Assembly: GCF_002831585.1 (NCBI RefSeq)
Contig: NZ_CP025113.1
Location: forward strand, 3,735,001 to 3,799,000
Length of the DNA: 64,000 nt
From: Bradyrhizobium sp. SK17
GTDB taxonomy: Bacteria; Pseudomonadota; Alphaproteobacteria; Rhizobiales; Xanthobacteraceae
Reading direction: 5' to 3'
Shown: positions 33,755 through 42,397 of the stretch, in pieces
Layout of the letters: every line of letters starts with the position of its first letter
Numbering within the stretch: the stretch's first letter is position 1
Program-made: the position numbers and the translations under genes
The notes under the pieces: model-generated
What the model was told of the DNA's origin: nothing
Databases searched by the model: none
Seen by the model: only the letters and a program-made list of their open reading frames with translations

Positions 33755-33877
33755 GTCGTCCCGGCGAAGGCCGGGACCCATTACCACAAAAGGGAGTTGT
33801 GGACGCGACTCGTTGCCCCAGCATTCTTCTCACCATTAACGGTGGTGGTTATGGGTCCCGGCCTTCGCCGGGACGAC
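33755..33877. repeat. Paired REP-like palindromes, GTCGTCCCGG family (copy 3)
   Basis: It has the same two-hairpin layout as the 30623 copy, with the CGAAGG loop on both sides. The enclosing gap 33736-34039 (304 bases) has no gene. After the repeat it holds only the leader of the aldehyde dehydrogenase gene. Confidence 0.85.
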
Positions 33878-34039
33878 GGTTGGAGTCTTGCTACCTGCTG
33901 GCCTCGCATCTTATATGCCGTGGGCGTGCACGAGCCGCGCCCCGCATATGGCGGGTTCAATTCGCCCTGCTTTCGTGCAAGGATGCCTGCCGAACGCTCT
34001 CCGTTCCCAATTCCATACGCCCCCTACAAGAGGTTTCCG

Positions 34040-35473
34040 ATGGTCAATCGCATGCAATTCTACATCGACGGCGCCTGGGTCGATCCCGTCGTCAAAGGCA
34101 AGTCCACCCCCGTCGTCAATCCGGCGACCGAAGAAGCGATGTACGAGATTGCGCTCGGCTCCAAGGCCGATGTCGACAAGGCGGTCGCCGCCGCCAAGCG
34201 CGCGTTCGAGACCTATTCCCGGACCAGCCGCGAGGAGCGCATCACGCTGCTCACCAAGATCGTCGAGGTCTACAAGGGCCGCATGAAGGAGATCGGTGCT
34301 TCCGTCTCCGACGAGATGGGCGCACCGCTGCCGATGGCCGAGAAGCTGCAGGCCGGCGCTGGCCTCGGCCACCTCATGAACACCCTCGAAGTGCTGAAGA
34401 AGTACGAGTTCGAGGAGACCATGGGCACCGCCGTGATCGTGCGCGAACCGGTCGGCGTCGTCGGCATGATCACGCCCTGGAACTGGCCGCTCAACCAGAT
34501 CGCCTGCAAGGTCGCGCCCGCGCTCGCCGCCGGCTGCACCATGATCCTGAAGCCGTCGGAGTTCACCCCGACCTCGGCGCTGATCTTTGCGGAAATCCTC
34601 CATGAAGCCGGCGTGCCGAAGGGCGTGTTCAACCTCCTCAACGGCCTCGGCCCGGAGGTCGGTGCCGCGATGAGCGAGCACCCGGACATCGACATGATCT
34701 CGTTCACCGGCTCGACCCGCGCCGGCGTCGACGTCGCCAAGCGCGCCGCGCCGACCGTCAAGCGTGTCAGCCAGGAGCTCGGCGGCAAGTCGCCGAACGT
34801 GATCCTCGAAGGCGCCGATCTCGCCAAGGCAGTGACTGGCGGCGTGATGCACATGTTCAACAACTCGGGCCAGTCCTGCAACGCGCCGTCGCGCATGATC
34901 GTGCCGCTCTCCAAGATGAAGGAAGTGGCCGCGATCGCGAAGGGCGTCGCCGACAAGACCAAGGCCGGCGATCCGCGTGCCGACGGCACCACGATCGGTC
35001 CGGTGGTCAACCGCGGCCAGTGGGACAAGATCCAGGCGCTGATCCAGAAGGGCATCGACGAGGGCGCAACGCTCGTCGCCGGTGGCCCGGGCCTGCCCGA
35101 GGGCGTCAACAAGGGCTTCTATGTCCGTCCGACCATCTTCGCCGACGTCACCAACGACATGACGATCGCCCGCGAGGAAATCTTCGGGCCGGTGCTGACC
35201 ATCCTCGGTGCCAAGGACGAGGCCGAAGCCGTCAAGATCGCCAACGATACGCCGTATGGTCTGGCCGGTTACGTCTCGGCCGACACCGTGGAGAGCGCGC
35301 GCCGCGTCGGCCGCCAGATCCGCGCCGGCAACGTCAACCTCCAGGGCGTGCCGAACGAGCGTTCCGCCCCGTTCGGTGGCTACAAGCAGTCCGGCAACGG
35401 CCGCGAGTGGGGCCGCTACGGTCTGGAAGAATATCTCGAAGCCAAGGCGGTCGCCGGCTACAACGCCGCGTAA
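34040..35473 (+). CDS. Aldehyde dehydrogenase family protein
   Basis: A 477-residue NAD(P)-dependent dehydrogenase. The cofactor strand is ITPWNWPL, the general base is in QELGGKSPNVIL, the catalytic Cys is in NNSGQSCNAPSRM, and the end has FGGYKQSGNGREWGRYGLEEYLEAKAV. The NAPSR context after the Cys is a subgroup feature whose substrate I do not know. AAGAGG lies seven bases before the ATG at 34040; the long upstream frame crosses a repeat and is not real. Codon use is strongly biased, suggesting good expression. It is monocistronic, ending at a hairpin. Confidence 0.88.
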   Translation: MVNRMQFYIDGAWVDPVVKGKSTPVVNPATEEAMYEIALGSKADVDKAVAAAKRAFETYSRTSREERITLLTKIVEVYKGRMKEIGASVSDEMGAPLPMAEKLQAGAGLGHLMNTLEVLKKYEFEETMGTAVIVREPVGVVGMITPWNWPLNQIACKVAPALAAGCTMILKPSEFTPTSALIFAEILHEAGVPKGVFNLLNGLGPEVGAAMSEHPDIDMISFTGSTRAGVDVAKRAAPTVKRVSQELGGKSPNVILEGADLAKAVTGGVMHMFNNSGQSCNAPSRMIVPLSKMKEVAAIAKGVADKTKAGDPRADGTTIGPVVNRGQWDKIQALIQKGIDEGATLVAGGPGLPEGVNKGFYVRPTIFADVTNDMTIAREEIFGPVLTILGAKDEAEAVKIANDTPYGLAGYVSADTVESARRVGRQIRAGNVNLQGVPNERSAPFGGYKQSGNGREWGRYGLEEYLEAKAVAGYNAA

Positions 35474-35557
35474 GCTGGAAGGGCGAGAGGCACGAATTTG
35501 GCGCCGGGGCGGGCAACTGCTCCGGCGCCAGACGTTTGGGAAGGTAGAAATTTTATC

Positions 35558-35583
35558 GTCGTCCCGGCGCAGGCCGGGACGAC
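35558..35583. terminator. Solo GTCGTCCCGG hairpin between convergent genes
   Basis: Ten-base arms (GTCGTCCCGG and complement) close a six-base loop between the aldehyde dehydrogenase stop (35473) and the SMP-30 gene stop (35589). This is a half-unit of the paired REP elements and sits where a shared terminator would be expected. Confidence 0.6.
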
Positions 35584-35588
35584 GCGAA

Positions 35589-36551
35589 CTAACCGCCGAG
35601 CGCGCCCTGCGTGTTGACATACAGCGCATAGATCGACTGGCTCGCGGCCATGAACAGGCGGTTGCGCTTGACGCCACCGAAGCAGAGATTGGCGCAGCGC
35701 TCCGGCAGCGCGATGCGGCCGATCATGACGCCGTCGGGCGCGAACACCACGACGCCGTCGAGTTCGGGATCGCCCATGCCCCAGCCGCACCACAGATTGC
35801 CGTCGATGTCGCAGCGCATGCCGTCTGGCGTGCCGGGACCGGCATCGATGAAGACGCGCTTGTTGGCAATCGTCTTGCCGTCGGCGGAAACGTCGTAGGC
35901 TAGGATCTTGCGGTTCGGCTCGCCGCGTGATTCCACGACGTAGAGAATCTTCTCGTCCGGCGAGAAGCACAGCCCGTTGGGGCCGAGCACGCCCTCGGCA
36001 ACGATCGTCGCCTTGCCGGTTTCGGGGTCGAGCCGGTAGACGTTGGGCTCGATCTCCGGATCGGCCTTGTAGCCCTCGTAATTGCCGAGCAGGCCGAAGA
36101 TCGGATCGGTGAACCAGATCGAACCGTCGGACTTCACCACGACGTCGTTCGGCGAGTTCAGCCGCTTGCCGCCGAACGAGTCGATCAGCACCGTGATCGA
36201 TCCGTCATATTCGGTGCGGACCACGCGGCGGCCGCCATGCTCGCAGGTGATCAGCCGGCCCTGGCGGTCGCGGGTGTTGCCGTTGGCGAAGTTCGACGGC
36301 TTGCGGAAGATGCTGACCGCGCCGGTCTCCTCTTCCCATTTCAGGATGCGCTGGTTCGGGATGTCGCTGCACAACAGATAGCGTCCGTCGCCGAACCACA
36401 CCGGACCTTCGGCCCAGCGCAGGCCGGTGGCGATGCGTTCCACGGCGGAGAGCTTCAGCCAGTATTTCTCGAAGCGCGGATCGAGCGCATGGATCGCGGG
36501 ATCGGGGTAACAGGTCGCGGGACGCCAGCCGGCGGAATGAACATCGGACAT
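35589..36551 (-). CDS. SMP-30/gluconolactonase/LRE family protein
   Basis: A 320-residue beta-propeller lactonase. The metal-site residues are in WAEGPVWFGDG, LNSPNDVVVKSDG and GPNGLCFSPDE, and the Asp in TPDGMRCDIDGN completes the set. It differs clearly from the SMP-30 protein at 0.8 kb. It is divergent from a uronate-dehydrogenase-like gene. In known pathways that dehydrogenase makes an aldarolactone, and a lactonase then opens it, so the two probably act in sequence. No signal peptide is seen. The start at 36551 is chosen as the first ATG giving family-like sequence. Confidence 0.85.
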   Translation of the reverse strand: MSDVHSAGWRPATCYPDPAIHALDPRFEKYWLKLSAVERIATGLRWAEGPVWFGDGRYLLCSDIPNQRILKWEEETGAVSIFRKPSNFANGNTRDRQGRLITCEHGGRRVVRTEYDGSITVLIDSFGGKRLNSPNDVVVKSDGSIWFTDPIFGLLGNYEGYKADPEIEPNVYRLDPETGKATIVAEGVLGPNGLCFSPDEKILYVVESRGEPNRKILAYDVSADGKTIANKRVFIDAGPGTPDGMRCDIDGNLWCGWGMGDPELDGVVVFAPDGVMIGRIALPERCANLCFGGVKRNRLFMAASQSIYALYVNTQGALGG

Positions 36552-36652
36552 TTGCTGTTCTCGTTGTTGTGTTTCCTCTGCGCATGGTTTGCTATCATTG
36601 TCGGCCTGCGACCGCAATTCGATCGCGGCAATCAGGAAAGACGAGGGACGGC

Positions 36653-37474
36653 ATGCCACGCATATTGATGACCGGCGCATCGGGTGGAATTGGAACGAGC
36701 CTGCGCAAGCTGCTGCCGCCGATCTATCCGGATCTCCTGCTCAGCGACATCAAGCCGCCATCCGATCTCGGCGGACACGAAAAATTCAAGGCGGCCGATC
36801 TCGCCGATCTCGCGGCGGTCGAGGCGATCTGCGAGGGCGTCGACGGCATCCTGCATTTCGGCGGCTATTCGGTCGAGGGACCCTGGGATGCGATCCTGCA
36901 ATCCAACATCATCGGCTGCTACAATCTGTTCGAGGCGGCGCGCAAGCAGGGCGTCAAGCGCGTGATCTTCGCCTCGTCCAACCATGCGGTCGGCTTCTAC
37001 CCGCGGCATCACCGTATCGGCACCGACGTCACGGCGCGGCCGGACAGCCGCTATGGGGTCAGCAAGGTGTTCGGCGAAGGGGTCGGTGCGCTCTATGCCG
37101 ACAAGTACGACATCAAGGTGACGTGCATCCGGATCGGCAATTTCGGCGAGGCGCCGCTCGATCACCGCAGGCTGTCGATCTGGCTGAAGCCGGAAGACCT
37201 GGTGCAACTCTGCCGCATCGGCCTCGAGCATCCCGACATCCATTTCGAGGTGCTGTACGGCGCGTCCTACAATGAGCGCTCATGGTGGGACAATCACCGC
37301 GCCTACGATCTCGGCTATCGCCCGACCGGCCGTGGCGAAGACTTCCGCGAGCATGCGATGGCCGAGCAGGCCAAGCTGCCGCCCGATCCAGTCGGCGACT
37401 ACTACCAGGGCGGCGCGTTCTGCAGCATGGAGTTCGACGGTGACGAGAGCAGGGTGATCGACTGGAAGAAGTGA
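36653..37474 (+). CDS. NAD-dependent epimerase/dehydratase-family enzyme, uronate-dehydrogenase-like
   Basis: A 273-residue extended SDR. The cofactor fingerprint is MTGASGGIG, GILHFGGYSVEGPW and VIFASSNHAVGFYP follow, and the catalytic pair is SRYGVSK (YxxxK). The NHAVGFYP and WWDN sequences near the C-terminal third are the pattern of bacterial uronate dehydrogenases (Udh), which oxidise galacturonate or glucuronate to the aldaro-lactone. GAGGGA precedes the ATG at 36653. Its stop and that of the next, convergent gene abut within a TGATCA. Confidence 0.82.
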   Translation: MPRILMTGASGGIGTSLRKLLPPIYPDLLLSDIKPPSDLGGHEKFKAADLADLAAVEAICEGVDGILHFGGYSVEGPWDAILQSNIIGCYNLFEAARKQGVKRVIFASSNHAVGFYPRHHRIGTDVTARPDSRYGVSKVFGEGVGALYADKYDIKVTCIRIGNFGEAPLDHRRLSIWLKPEDLVQLCRIGLEHPDIHFEVLYGASYNERSWWDNHRAYDLGYRPTGRGEDFREHAMAEQAKLPPDPVGDYYQGGAFCSMEFDGDESRVIDWKK

Positions 37475-38044
37475 TCAATCGTCGCACTGGGGGAGTTGTT
37501 TCACGGCCTCGGTGTGCTCGCGCTGCGGCTCGTTGGAGTTTCGCCCGGACGCCTTGGGCGGGCTTCCGGGCCCGTCATAGGTCTCGGAAAAGTGGGCGAG
37601 CGGGAAGCTGAGGCTGATCTTCTGTCCGGTCAGGTTCTTCGCTTCCACCGCGATCGCCTGCGCATGCTTCAGCCGCTGGATGAGCTCGGCATTGGCCTCC
37701 AGCGTGCCGCCGCAACCGAGCGTGTAGCAGTGAGTCCTGCCGATCTGCATCGGCTCTTCCTGGTCGATGCGGAGGCTGATCGTGCCTTCCAGCATGGTCC
37801 GCGTTCCGACATTCGCGGTCAGCAGCGCGCGGGTGCTGCTCTGCGGCGAGATGCTGATGGTGCCCCCCGACGGCGCGCACTTGCCGCGCGCGGCGGCCGC
37901 GACGAAGCAACTCGCCTCGGTGAGACAAGTCTTGGCCCAGGGCTCGTAGCTGAGCTCGGTCGCGCGCGGGTCCGCCGCCTTGGCAATTCCGCTCAGCGCG
38001 AGCTGGGCAGCAAGCGATCCAATCAACACAGCCACATAGCGCAT
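37475..38044 (-). CDS. Exported IalB-like (invasion associated locus B) protein
   Basis: A 189-residue exported protein. The signal peptide is MRYVAVLIGSLAAQLALSGIAKA. The mature part contains W-x-K-x-C (EPWAKTCLTEASC), SISLR-like strands and a Cys pair in THCYTLGCGG, the pattern of IalB-domain proteins of alphaproteobacteria. Their role is unclear, in the envelope or periplasm. AAGGAGA precedes the ATG at 38044. It is unlikely to be part of the sugar-acid pathway around it. Confidence 0.75.
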   Translation of the reverse strand: MRYVAVLIGSLAAQLALSGIAKAADPRATELSYEPWAKTCLTEASCFVAAAARGKCAPSGGTISISPQSSTRALLTANVGTRTMLEGTISLRIDQEEPMQIGRTHCYTLGCGGTLEANAELIQRLKHAQAIAVEAKNLTGQKISLSFPLAHFSETYDGPGSPPKASGRNSNEPQREHTEAVKQLPQCDD

Positions 38045-38078
38045 CGCCGTCTCCTTCACGAGGAGGCCGGGTATCGCG

Positions 38079-38771
38079 CTATTGCGGCTTTTTGTCGTTG
38101 GAGATGCGGACCAGATAATCCGCCTTGCTGTACTGCATGTGATCGACGCAGAGCTGCGCCAGCGCCCAGCTGTCGCGACCCTTCAGGAGCTCGATCATCA
38201 GTTCGTGCTGGCGGCGCGACAGCGCAAGGCCTTCGCTATCGGCGAGGTTCTTGGCGCGCATCGGCAGCGTCAGGTTCATGTAGTCCTGTAGCGATCGCAC
38301 CAGATAGGGATTGCCGCAGGCGGAGAACAGCGCGAGGTGGAATGCATCGTTGGTCTCGTGAATGCCGCGCATGTCCTGCGCGTCGGCCTTGACGCAGTAA
38401 TGCCGTTGCAGCTCGCTCAATTGGTCGATCAGGCCTTCCGGTGCGGGCAGGGCGATCATCAGTGCGGCCTGCCGCGTCAGCATCTCGCGCACCTCGTAGA
38501 TCTGGCGCACTTCCTCGGCCGAATAGAACCGCACCGTGGCGCCGACATTCTTCTCGCGCAGCACGATGCCCTGGCGCTCGAGCTGGAACAGCGCTTGGCG
38601 GACGAAATGCCGGCTCGCGCCGTAGCGCTGCATCAGCGTATCCTCGACCAGCCGCAGGCCGGGCGCGAAGCGGCCGAAGATGATGTCCTCCTCCAGCCGG
38701 CGGATCACTTCCGCCTGTTCCTCCTCGCGCGAGGGGGTCTGGAGTTCGGACGGGATGGGCTCGGCTTTCAT
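38079..38771 (-). CDS. GntR-family regulator, FCD (FadR) subgroup
   Basis: A 230-residue regulator. The winged helix runs EVIRRLEEDIIFGRFAPGLRL, then the recognition part GASRHFVRQALFQLERQGIV. An all-helical FCD effector domain follows, with ETNDAFHLALFSACGN and the closing metal His in RQHELMIELL. FCD regulators usually answer to sugar acids or other carboxylates. It is divergent from the IlvD/Edd gene, and four matching dyads occur in the two promoter regions downstream of it. The ATG at 38771 is preferred over a GTG at 38807. Confidence 0.88.
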   Translation of the reverse strand: MKAEPIPSELQTPSREEEQAEVIRRLEEDIIFGRFAPGLRLVEDTLMQRYGASRHFVRQALFQLERQGIVLREKNVGATVRFYSAEEVRQIYEVREMLTRQAALMIALPAPEGLIDQLSELQRHYCVKADAQDMRGIHETNDAFHLALFSACGNPYLVRSLQDYMNLTLPMRAKNLADSEGLALSRRQHELMIELLKGRDSWALAQLCVDHMQYSKADYLVRISNDKKPQ

Positions 38772-38817
38772 GGCTCTGGGCTTCGGATCGATGCCGGAGG
38801 TCAGCACGACGCGTCGG

Positions 38818-38830
38818 TTATTGTCAATAA
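38818..38830. promoter_or_regulatory. GntR/FCD operator candidate 1
   Basis: TTATTG-T-CAATAA is a perfect 13-base dyad about 47 bases upstream of the regulator start. It matches the three sites at 38881, 40669 and 40734, which argues for a shared binding site. Confidence 0.65.
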
Positions 38831-38880
38831 TAGGGACGATTTTGCCGCATGGCAGCGCCGCTCTATCACCAGATTATCTC

Positions 38881-38893
38881 ATATTGACAATAA
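38881..38893. promoter_or_regulatory. GntR/FCD operator candidate 2
   Basis: ATATTGACAATAA is the same dyad in the opposite orientation, 49 bases before the dehydratase start, in position to block or flank its promoter. Confidence 0.65.
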
Positions 38894-38942
38894 TTCCCGC
38901 CGCTCCTTAAGTGCCGCCTGATAACCACGGGATGAGAAGAAA

Positions 38943-40646
38943 ATGGCCGACGGACTTCGCAAGGGACTGACCAGCTATGGTGACGCCGGCTTCTCGCTGT
39001 TCCTGCGCAAGGCCTTCATCAAGGCGATGGGCTATTCGGACGACGCGCTCAATCGCCCGATCGTCGGCATCACCAACACCTACAGTGACTACAACCCCTG
39101 CCACGGCAACGTGCCGCAGATCATCGAAGCGGTGAAGCGTGGCGTGATGCTGTCGGGCGCGATGCCGTTCGTGTTCCCGACCATCTCGATCGCCGAGAGC
39201 TTTGCGCATCCGACCTCGATGTATCTGCGCAATCTGATGGCGATGGATACCGAGGAGATGATCCGCGCCCAGCCGATGGATGCGGTGATCGTGATCGGCG
39301 GCTGCGACAAGACCCTGCCGGCACAGATCATGGCGGCGATCAGCGCCGATCTGCCGACGGTCGTGATTCCGGTCGGCCCGATGGTGGTCGGCCATCACAA
39401 GGGCGAGGTGCTCGGCGCCTGCACCGATTGCCGCCGGCTGTGGGGCAAGTATCGCGCCGGCGAGATCGACGACACCGAGATCGAGGCGGTCAACGGGCGC
39501 CTTGCGCCTTCCGTGGGCACGTGCATGGTGATGGGCACCGCCTCCACCATGGCCTGCATCACCGAGTCGCTGGGCCTGTCGCTGCCGATGAGCGCGACGA
39601 TCCCGGCGCCACATGCCGAACGCTTCCGCTCCGCCGAGGCCAGCGGCCGCGTTGCCGCCGAGATGGCGAAGACCAAGGGGCCGAAGCCGAGCGAGATCCT
39701 GACGCCGGCTTCGTTCCGCAATGCGCAGGTCGTGATGCAGGCGATCGGCGGCTCGACCAACGGGCTGATCCACCTCACCGCGATCGCCAACCGTTCGCCG
39801 CACAAGATTGACCTCGCGGCGTTCGACAAGCTCGGCCGCGAGGTCCCCGTGCTGGTCGACCTCAAGCCGTCCGGCGAGCACTACATGGAGCACTTCCATC
39901 ATGCCGGCGGCGTGCCGAAGCTGATGGCACAACTCGGCGACCTCATCGACTTGGACGCCAGGACCATCACCGGTCAGACCTTGCGCGAGGTCGTCGCCAA
40001 CGCCGAGGACGTGCCGGGGCAGGATGCGATCCGCTCCAAGGCCAACCCGATCAAGTCCGAAGGTGCGATGGCGATCCTGCACGGCAATCTCGCGCCGCGC
40101 GGCGCCGTGATCAAGCAGTCGGCGGCGAGCCCGAAGCTGTTGCAGCACACCGGCCGTGCCGTGGTGTTCGAGTCGGTCGAGGACATGACGCTGCGGGTCG
40201 ACGATCCCGCGCTCGACGTCACCGCCGACGACGTGCTGGTGCTGCGGAATGCCGGCCCGAAGGGCGCACCTGGCATGCCGGAGGCGGGTTACCTGCCGAT
40301 CCCGAAGAAACTCGCCCGCACGGGTGTGAAGGACATGGTCCGGATCTCCGATGCGCGGATGAGCGGCACGGCGTTCGGCACCATCGTGCTGCACATCACG
40401 CCGGAGTCCGCCGTCGGCGGCCCGCTCGGCCTGGTGCGGAACGGCGACATGATCCGGCTCGACGTCGCCAAGCGCAGCATCGATCTGCTGGTCGACGAGG
40501 CAGAATTGCAGAAGCGCCGCGCGGCGCTCGCCCCGGCCGGCACGCCGGACAGGGCCAAACGCGGCTACGCGCATCTCTTCAACGAGACCATCCTGCAAGC
40601 CGACGAAGGCTGCGATTTCGACTTCATGCGCGCCAAGGGAAAGTAA
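38943..40646 (+). CDS. IlvD/Edd-family dehydratase, probably an aldonate/sugar-acid dehydratase
   Basis: A 567-residue iron-sulfur dehydratase. The cluster cysteines are in YNPCHGN, GGCDKT and SVGTCMVMGT, and the C-terminal domain has DARMSGTAFGT with PESAVGGPL. The family includes dihydroxy-acid dehydratase (IlvD), phosphogluconate dehydratase and pentonate dehydratases. The context (FCD regulator, lactonase, uronate-dehydrogenase-like enzyme, TRAP importer) favours an aldonate or pentonate substrate over the branched-chain amino acid pathway. It is followed by the TRAP operon after about 150 bases with its own operator-like dyads. Confidence 0.82.
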   Translation: MADGLRKGLTSYGDAGFSLFLRKAFIKAMGYSDDALNRPIVGITNTYSDYNPCHGNVPQIIEAVKRGVMLSGAMPFVFPTISIAESFAHPTSMYLRNLMAMDTEEMIRAQPMDAVIVIGGCDKTLPAQIMAAISADLPTVVIPVGPMVVGHHKGEVLGACTDCRRLWGKYRAGEIDDTEIEAVNGRLAPSVGTCMVMGTASTMACITESLGLSLPMSATIPAPHAERFRSAEASGRVAAEMAKTKGPKPSEILTPASFRNAQVVMQAIGGSTNGLIHLTAIANRSPHKIDLAAFDKLGREVPVLVDLKPSGEHYMEHFHHAGGVPKLMAQLGDLIDLDARTITGQTLREVVANAEDVPGQDAIRSKANPIKSEGAMAILHGNLAPRGAVIKQSAASPKLLQHTGRAVVFESVEDMTLRVDDPALDVTADDVLVLRNAGPKGAPGMPEAGYLPIPKKLARTGVKDMVRISDARMSGTAFGTIVLHITPESAVGGPLGLVRNGDMIRLDVAKRSIDLLVDEAELQKRRAALAPAGTPDRAKRGYAHLFNETILQADEGCDFDFMRAKGK

Positions 40647-40668
40647 CGGGCGTCGTCGCGTAGCGACG

Positions 40669-40681
40669 GAATTGTCGATAA
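40669..40681. promoter_or_regulatory. GntR/FCD operator candidate 3
   Basis: GAATTGTCGATAA, just after the dehydratase stop, shares ATTGTC and ATAA with site 1. With the next three bases it also forms a GAATT/AATTC dyad. Confidence 0.5.
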
Positions 40682-40733
40682 TTCCTGCCGCGCGCCCCAA
40701 GATATCGCACAGTGGTCGCTGAATCCTCCTGTT

Positions 40734-40746
40734 TTATTGACAATCC
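40734..40746. promoter_or_regulatory. GntR/FCD operator candidate 4
   Basis: TTATTGACAATCC matches sites 1-2 at ten or eleven of thirteen positions. It lies 51 bases upstream of the TRAP binding-protein start. Confidence 0.55.
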
Positions 40747-40797
40747 CGCGGGACTGGTGGGATGATCTCGTCAATCAAAAACCGGGGGAGCGTCGCG

Positions 40798-41799
40798 ATG
40801 GGCACTTCAGCCAAGATCGTCGGGATCGCCATGGCCGCGGCAGCGCTGCTGCTGCCGTCGAGCGTCGGCGCGCAGGAGGTCAAGCACTTCCGCTTCGCCT
40901 ATGACCAGCCGCGCAACACCGGCTATTCGGTCGCCGGCGATCTGTTCGCCGACAAGCTCAAGGAATTGAGCAAGGGGACGATGATCGTCGATCAATATCC
41001 CGGCGCGCAACTCGGCCAGGAGCCGCAATTGCTGCAACTCGTGAAGTCGGGCGACATCGAGTTCGCCATCATCTCCTCCGCCAACACCGCGACGATCTCG
41101 CCGCAGGCCGGCGTGATGTCGCTGCACTTCCTGTTCCGCAACGATGCCCATGTGATCAAGGCGCTGGCCGACCCGCAGGTGTTCGATGCCATCAGGACCA
41201 TGATCGACGACACCGCCCAGGGCCTGCATGTGATCGGCACCGGCTCGCAGGGTGTGCGGCACATCTACAGCAAGAAGGAGATCCACAATGTCGGCGACCT
41301 CAAGGGCGTGAAGGTGCGCGTGCAGGCGACCGCGACCGAGGACACCATGTTCCCGGCCTATGGCGCGCAAACCGTGCACATGCCGTTCGGCAGCGTCTAC
41401 ACCTCGCTGCAAACCGGGGTGGTCGACGCTGCCGAGAACAGCATCAACGTCTATCTCGTCAACAAGCATTACGAGGTCGCGCCGGTGCTCTCGATCACCG
41501 AGCACGAGGCCAACAACGCGCTGCTGTTCGTCTCCGACAAGCTCTGGCAGAGCCTCTCCGCCGAGCAGAAGGGCTGGGTGCAGGCCGCCGCCAACGAGGT
41601 CAGCGCCAAGGAGCCGCAGAAGGCCTTCGAGCTGGAGCGGAGCGCGCTGACCAAGCTGAAATCGTTCGGCGTCAAAGTGGTCGAGGATGTCGACAAGAAG
41701 AGCTTCACCGCGATAGCGGATCCCTATCTCGACAAGCTCGCCAAGGAGCTCGGCCCGCACGCCGAGAAGATCAAGAACCTGATCCGCGCGATCAATTAA
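40798..41799 (+). CDS. TRAP transporter substrate-binding protein, DctP family
   Basis: A 333-residue periplasmic receptor. The signal peptide is KIVGIAMAAAALLLPSSVGAQ. The mature part has YPGAQLGQEPQLLQLVKSGDIE, a DctP hallmark, GVKVRVQATATEDTMF with the Arg that binds ligand carboxylates, and TSLQTGVVDAAENS. GGGGGAG lies seven bases before the ATG at 40798. The family takes up C4-dicarboxylates, uronates and other organic acids, so the ligand is probably a sugar acid given the neighbours. Confidence 0.9.
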   Translation: MGTSAKIVGIAMAAAALLLPSSVGAQEVKHFRFAYDQPRNTGYSVAGDLFADKLKELSKGTMIVDQYPGAQLGQEPQLLQLVKSGDIEFAIISSANTATISPQAGVMSLHFLFRNDAHVIKALADPQVFDAIRTMIDDTAQGLHVIGTGSQGVRHIYSKKEIHNVGDLKGVKVRVQATATEDTMFPAYGAQTVHMPFGSVYTSLQTGVVDAAENSINVYLVNKHYEVAPVLSITEHEANNALLFVSDKLWQSLSAEQKGWVQAAANEVSAKEPQKAFELERSALTKLKSFGVKVVEDVDKKSFTAIADPYLDKLAKELGPHAEKIKNLIRAIN

Positions 41800-41824
41800 G
41801 GCCCGGGTCGACGGGGAGCGCGCC

Positions 41825-42397
41825 ATGGCCATCGCCGACAGACTGGTGCTGCAAAGGCAGCGGCATCTGAAGTGGCGGGCGCTCGACCGGCTCGAGCTGA
41901 TCCTGATGATGCTGTGCGGCGTGCTGTGCTTCGGCTTCTCGCTCTCGGTCACTGCCGACATCGTCACCCGCACCATCGGTCATCCCTGGCTGTGGCTCCA
42001 AGAAGTGACTTCGACGCTGTTCATCTATGCGATCTTCATCGGCGCCGCGGCCGCGACCCGGCGCAACGATCATCTCTATCTCACCGCGATCTCGGAGGCG
42101 ATGCACGGCAGGTCGCGGCTGGTCATCGAGGTCATCATCCGCTTGGTGGTGCTCGGCGTCGCCTTCTGCCTGGTCTGGTACGGCTATCTGAACTATTTGC
42201 GCGGCTTCGGTAGCTTCCGGCTGCCGTCGGGTACGCCGATCGCCTCGCTCTATGTGGTGATCCCGCTGTCCGGCCTCCTGATCGGCCTGTTCACGATCGA
42301 GCAGCTCGTCAACGGCATCCGTAACGGCTTCGATCGTCCGGAGCCGGCCGATGACGACCTTGCGATCCCGGCGATCAACACGGGAGCCCAGCCGTGA
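41825..42397 (+). CDS. TRAP transporter small permease, DctQ family
   Basis: A 190-residue protein with four membrane segments. The family stretch WLQEVTSTLFIYAIFIGAA and RRNDHLYLTAI are visible. It lies 25 bases after the binding-protein gene and overlaps the next gene by four bases. It forms the small membrane subunit of the same importer. Confidence 0.9.
   Translation: MAIADRLVLQRQRHLKWRALDRLELILMMLCGVLCFGFSLSVTADIVTRTIGHPWLWLQEVTSTLFIYAIFIGAAAATRRNDHLYLTAISEAMHGRSRLVIEVIIRLVVLGVAFCLVWYGYLNYLRGFGSFRLPSGTPIASLYVVIPLSGLLIGLFTIEQLVNGIRNGFDRPEPADDDLAIPAINTGAQP

Noticed and set aside
33911..35677. Open frame of 588 codons on the - strand
   Set aside because: Shadow of the aldehyde dehydrogenase at 34040-35473; no recognisable domain.
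38907..40700. Open frame of 597 codons on the - strand
   Set aside because: Shadow of the IlvD/Edd dehydratase, whose cysteine motifs fix the coding strand.
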